Positions 6,547 through 8,527 of a stretch of DNA of 8,527 nucleotides are shown here, one piece after another. The stretch is from assembly GCA_031276105.1 (NCBI GenBank), contig JAISNS010000219.1, forward strand, positions 1 through 8,527, read 5' to 3'. Both the position numbers and the translations under genes were made by a program. The notes below the pieces were generated by a model. That model ran no database searches and was not told where the DNA came from. It worked only from the letters and a program-made list of their open reading frames with translations. This DNA is from Dysgonamonadaceae bacterium (GTDB lineage Bacteria; Bacteroidota; Bacteroidia; Bacteroidales; Azobacteroidaceae). Every line of letters begins with the position of its first letter. The first letter of the stretch is position 1.

Positions 6547-6574
6547 GTTGAATATTTGCGAAAATAATTCAACA
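6546..6574 (+). promoter_or_regulatory. Inverted repeat upstream of htpG, candidate operator
   Basis: TGTTGAAT (6546-6553) and ATTCAACA (6567-6574) are perfect 8-bp arms around 13 nt. The repeat lies 58 bases before the htpG start codon and overlaps the possible promoter. It is unlike the CIRCE heat-shock operator (TTAGCACTC-N9-GAGTGCTAA). A regulator-binding role is inferred only from symmetry and position. Confidence 0.4.
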
Positions 6575-6583
6575 TATAGTTTG
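6555..6583 (+). promoter_or_regulatory. Near-consensus promoter for htpG
   Basis: TTTG at 6555-6558 and TATAGTTTG at 6575-6583 approximate the Bacteroidota -33 and -7 elements. The -7 element has three bases between TA and TTTG instead of two, and the two TTTG blocks are 21 nt apart, slightly closer than usual. It would give an AT-rich leader of about 45 nt and allow htpG to be transcribed apart from clpC. Confidence 0.35.
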
Positions 6584-6631
6584 GTATATAATATGACAAT
6601 TTATAAACGATAACACAAATATAAAAACACT

Positions 6632-8506
6632 ATGAGTGCAAAAAAACAAACCGGTCAAATTGGGGTAACGACCGAAAATATTTTCCCCATTATCAAGAAA
6701 TTCCTGTACAGCGACCACGAAATATTCCTTCGTGAACTCGTTTCAAACGCAGTCGACGCTACGCAAAAGTTAAAAACCTTCGCTTCCGTTGGTGAATTCA
6801 AAGGCGAATTGGGCGACCTTGGCATCCGGATAAGTATCGACGAAAAGAAAAAAACACTGACGATTTCCGACCGGGGAATTGGCCTGACTGCCGAAGAAAT
6901 AGAAAAGTACATCAATCAGATTGCTTTTTCGAGCGCCAACGATTTCTTAGACAAATACAAAAAAGACGCGAATTCGATTATCGGACATTTTGGTTTGGGC
7001 TTTTATTCGGCCTTCATGGTATCCCAAAAAGTGGAAATTATCACACAATCGTGGCAGGAAGGCGCTCCGGCTATGAAATGGGTATGCGACGGATCGCCCG
7101 AATATACGCTGAGCGAAACCGAAAAAGAGACGCGCGGTACCGACATCATCCTCCATATCGACGACGACAACAAAGAATTTATCGAAAAACAGCGAATCGA
7201 AGGTCTCTTGAAAAAATATTGCCGATTCCTGCCCGTTCCCATCATCTTCGGTAAAAAAACCGAATGGAAAGACGGTAAATCGGTCGAAACGGAAGAAGAT
7301 AATGTAATCAACGAAACCAGTCCGCTCTGGACGCGCAAACCGTCGGAATTGACCGATGAAGATTATATCCGGTTTTACAAAGATTTATATCCTTTCAGCG
7401 AAGATCCTCTGTTCTGGATTCACCTCAATGTGGATTATCCGTTCAACCTGACCGGTATTCTGTATTTCCCGAAAGTAAAAGGAGGAATTGATTTGCAGAA
7501 AAATAAAATCCAACTCTATTGCAATCAGGTATATGTAACCGACTCGGTCGAAGGAATCGTTCCCGAATTTCTCACCCTGCTGCACGGTGTAATCGACTCG
7601 CCGGATATTCCGCTGAATGTATCGCGATCGTATCTGCAAAGCGACAGTAACGTCAAGAAAATTTCGTCGTACATCACCAAAAAAGTGGCCGATCGCTTAG
7701 ACGATATTTTCAAAAACAACCGCCCCCAATTGGAAGAAAAATGGAACAGCCTGAAAATTTTCATCGAATACGGCATGATTTCCGATGAAAAATTCGCCGA
7801 AAGAGCCTTGAAATTTGTCCTGCTGGAAAACACAGACAAAAAATTCTTTACCACCGAAGAATACAAATTGCTCATTGCCGCCAATCAAACCGACAAAGAC
7901 GGATCGCTGATCTATTTATACACAAACAATCAGGAAGAACAATACGCCTACATCGATTCGGCCAAAGAAAAGGGTTACGACGTATTAATTATGAACGGCC
8001 AACTGGATTCCCATTTCATGAACTCGCTGGAACAGAAACTCGAAAAATCCCGTTTCACCCGTGTCGACGCCGATGTGATCGATAACCTGATCAAAAAAAC
8101 CGACAAGCAGGAAGTGAAACTGACCGAAGAGGAACGCAATGCGTTGGTCGAACTCTTCAAATCGGCTCTGCCGCCGATTGAAAAAGTCGATTTCATTGTC
8201 GGATTCGAACATTTGGGCGAAAAAGGCAATCCGGTTACGATTACGCAAAACGAATTTATGCGCCGGATGAAAGAAATGTCGGAATTGCAGGGCGGAATGA
8301 ACTTCTACGGCGACCTCCCGGTTTCTTACAACATGACCGTCAACATGGATGCTCCGGTCGTAAGCAGGGTTGTAGCAGACAGGGAAAACTCAAGCGAAAC
8401 CATCAGTCAGTTAGTGGATTTGGCTTTGCTGTCCAACGGCTTACTGAAAGGCGAAGCCTTGAGCAAATTTATCAAACGAAGCCTCGAAAAAGAACTTAAG
8501 AACTAA
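6632..8506 (+). CDS. htpG: Chaperone protein HtpG (bacterial Hsp90)
   Basis: A 624-residue cytoplasmic, ATP-dependent homodimeric chaperone that helps mature and stabilise client proteins. The N-terminal GHKL ATPase domain (1 to about 220) shows all nucleotide-binding boxes: ELVSNAVDA (35-43, metal-binding Asn39 and Asp42), DRGIGLT (80-86), GHFGLGFYSAFMV (118-130, the lid) and GTDIIL (169-174). The middle domain (about 230-500) includes LNVSRSYLQ, with Arg332 in the place of the ATP-sensing arginine. The C-terminal dimerisation domain ends with a helix-rich region (QLVDLALLSNGLLKGEALSKFIKRS). The ATG at 6632 has an AT-rich leader and gives the expected IGVTTENIFP beginning. It follows clpC by 172 bp on the same strand, and both work in proteostasis. 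Many Bacteroidota HtpG proteins are about 680 residues (from memory); this one is shorter near residues 583-590. The last codons (KELKN) are encoded by a heptamer repeat. No frameshift or missing catalytic residue. Confidence 0.97.
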   Translation: MSAKKQTGQIGVTTENIFPIIKKFLYSDHEIFLRELVSNAVDATQKLKTFASVGEFKGELGDLGIRISIDEKKKTLTISDRGIGLTAEEIEKYINQIAFSSANDFLDKYKKDANSIIGHFGLGFYSAFMVSQKVEIITQSWQEGAPAMKWVCDGSPEYTLSETEKETRGTDIILHIDDDNKEFIEKQRIEGLLKKYCRFLPVPIIFGKKTEWKDGKSVETEEDNVINETSPLWTRKPSELTDEDYIRFYKDLYPFSEDPLFWIHLNVDYPFNLTGILYFPKVKGGIDLQKNKIQLYCNQVYVTDSVEGIVPEFLTLLHGVIDSPDIPLNVSRSYLQSDSNVKKISSYITKKVADRLDDIFKNNRPQLEEKWNSLKIFIEYGMISDEKFAERALKFVLLENTDKKFFTTEEYKLLIAANQTDKDGSLIYLYTNNQEEQYAYIDSAKEKGYDVLIMNGQLDSHFMNSLEQKLEKSRFTRVDADVIDNLIKKTDKQEVKLTEEERNALVELFKSALPPIEKVDFIVGFEHLGEKGNPVTITQNEFMRRMKEMSELQGGMNFYGDLPVSYNMTVNMDAPVVSRVVADRENSSETISQLVDLALLSNGLLKGEALSKFIKRSLEKELKN

Positions 8507-8527
8507 GAACTAAAAACTAAGAACTAA
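8490..8527. repeat. Heptamer tandem repeat (AAGAACT) across the htpG stop codon
   Basis: Units AAGAACT at 8490-8496, 8498-8504, 8505-8511 and 8519-8525, with AAAAACT at 8512-8518. One extra T at 8497 shifts the phase of the first copy. The array encodes the final htpG residues and supplies its TAA stop, plus further TAA triplets after it. It runs off the window end, so its full length is unknown. Confidence 0.85.

Overview
The window reads as a chromosomal segment from a member of the Bacteroidota, most likely the Bacteroidales. Three signals support this. A large secreted protein ends in a type IX secretion (Por) sorting domain. Promoter elements of the TAnnTTTG type lie upstream of two genes. 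The ClpC and HtpG sequences look like those of this phylum. No species call is justified from sequence alone.

Layout. Positions 1-121 are packed with GC-rich hairpin repeats. A plus-strand gene at 122-2893 encodes a 923-residue exported, probably surface-attached protein: a polymorphic-membrane-protein-type beta-helix, four Ig-like repeats and a type IX sorting domain. A 24-bp perfect palindrome sits inside its signal-peptide coding region and looks like a 27-bp in-frame insertion. Positions 2894-3294 hold no convincing gene. They contain a heptamer tandem repeat, remnants of dispersed repeats, a palindromic element of about 226 bp (2989-3214) and a terminator serving the minus strand. A 66-residue Glu/Ala/Pro-rich lipoprotein gene lies on the minus strand (3295-3495) with its own promoter and terminator. 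Positions 3605-3904 are again repeat-rich and without a convincing gene.

The right half is conserved housekeeping DNA: clpC (3943-6459), a Hsp100 unfoldase with a ClpP-docking loop, followed 172 bp later on the same strand by htpG (6632-8506), the bacterial Hsp90. Both act in protein quality control. The gap between them holds a weak terminator and possible promoter and operator sequences, so htpG may be transcribed on its own. A second heptamer repeat begins in the last codons of htpG and runs to the window end.

I see no clear new multi-gene system. The observations most worth a second look are non-coding: the in-frame palindromic insertion in the signal peptide, the 226-bp palindromic element, and two unrelated 7-bp-period repeats placed directly at gene 3' ends.
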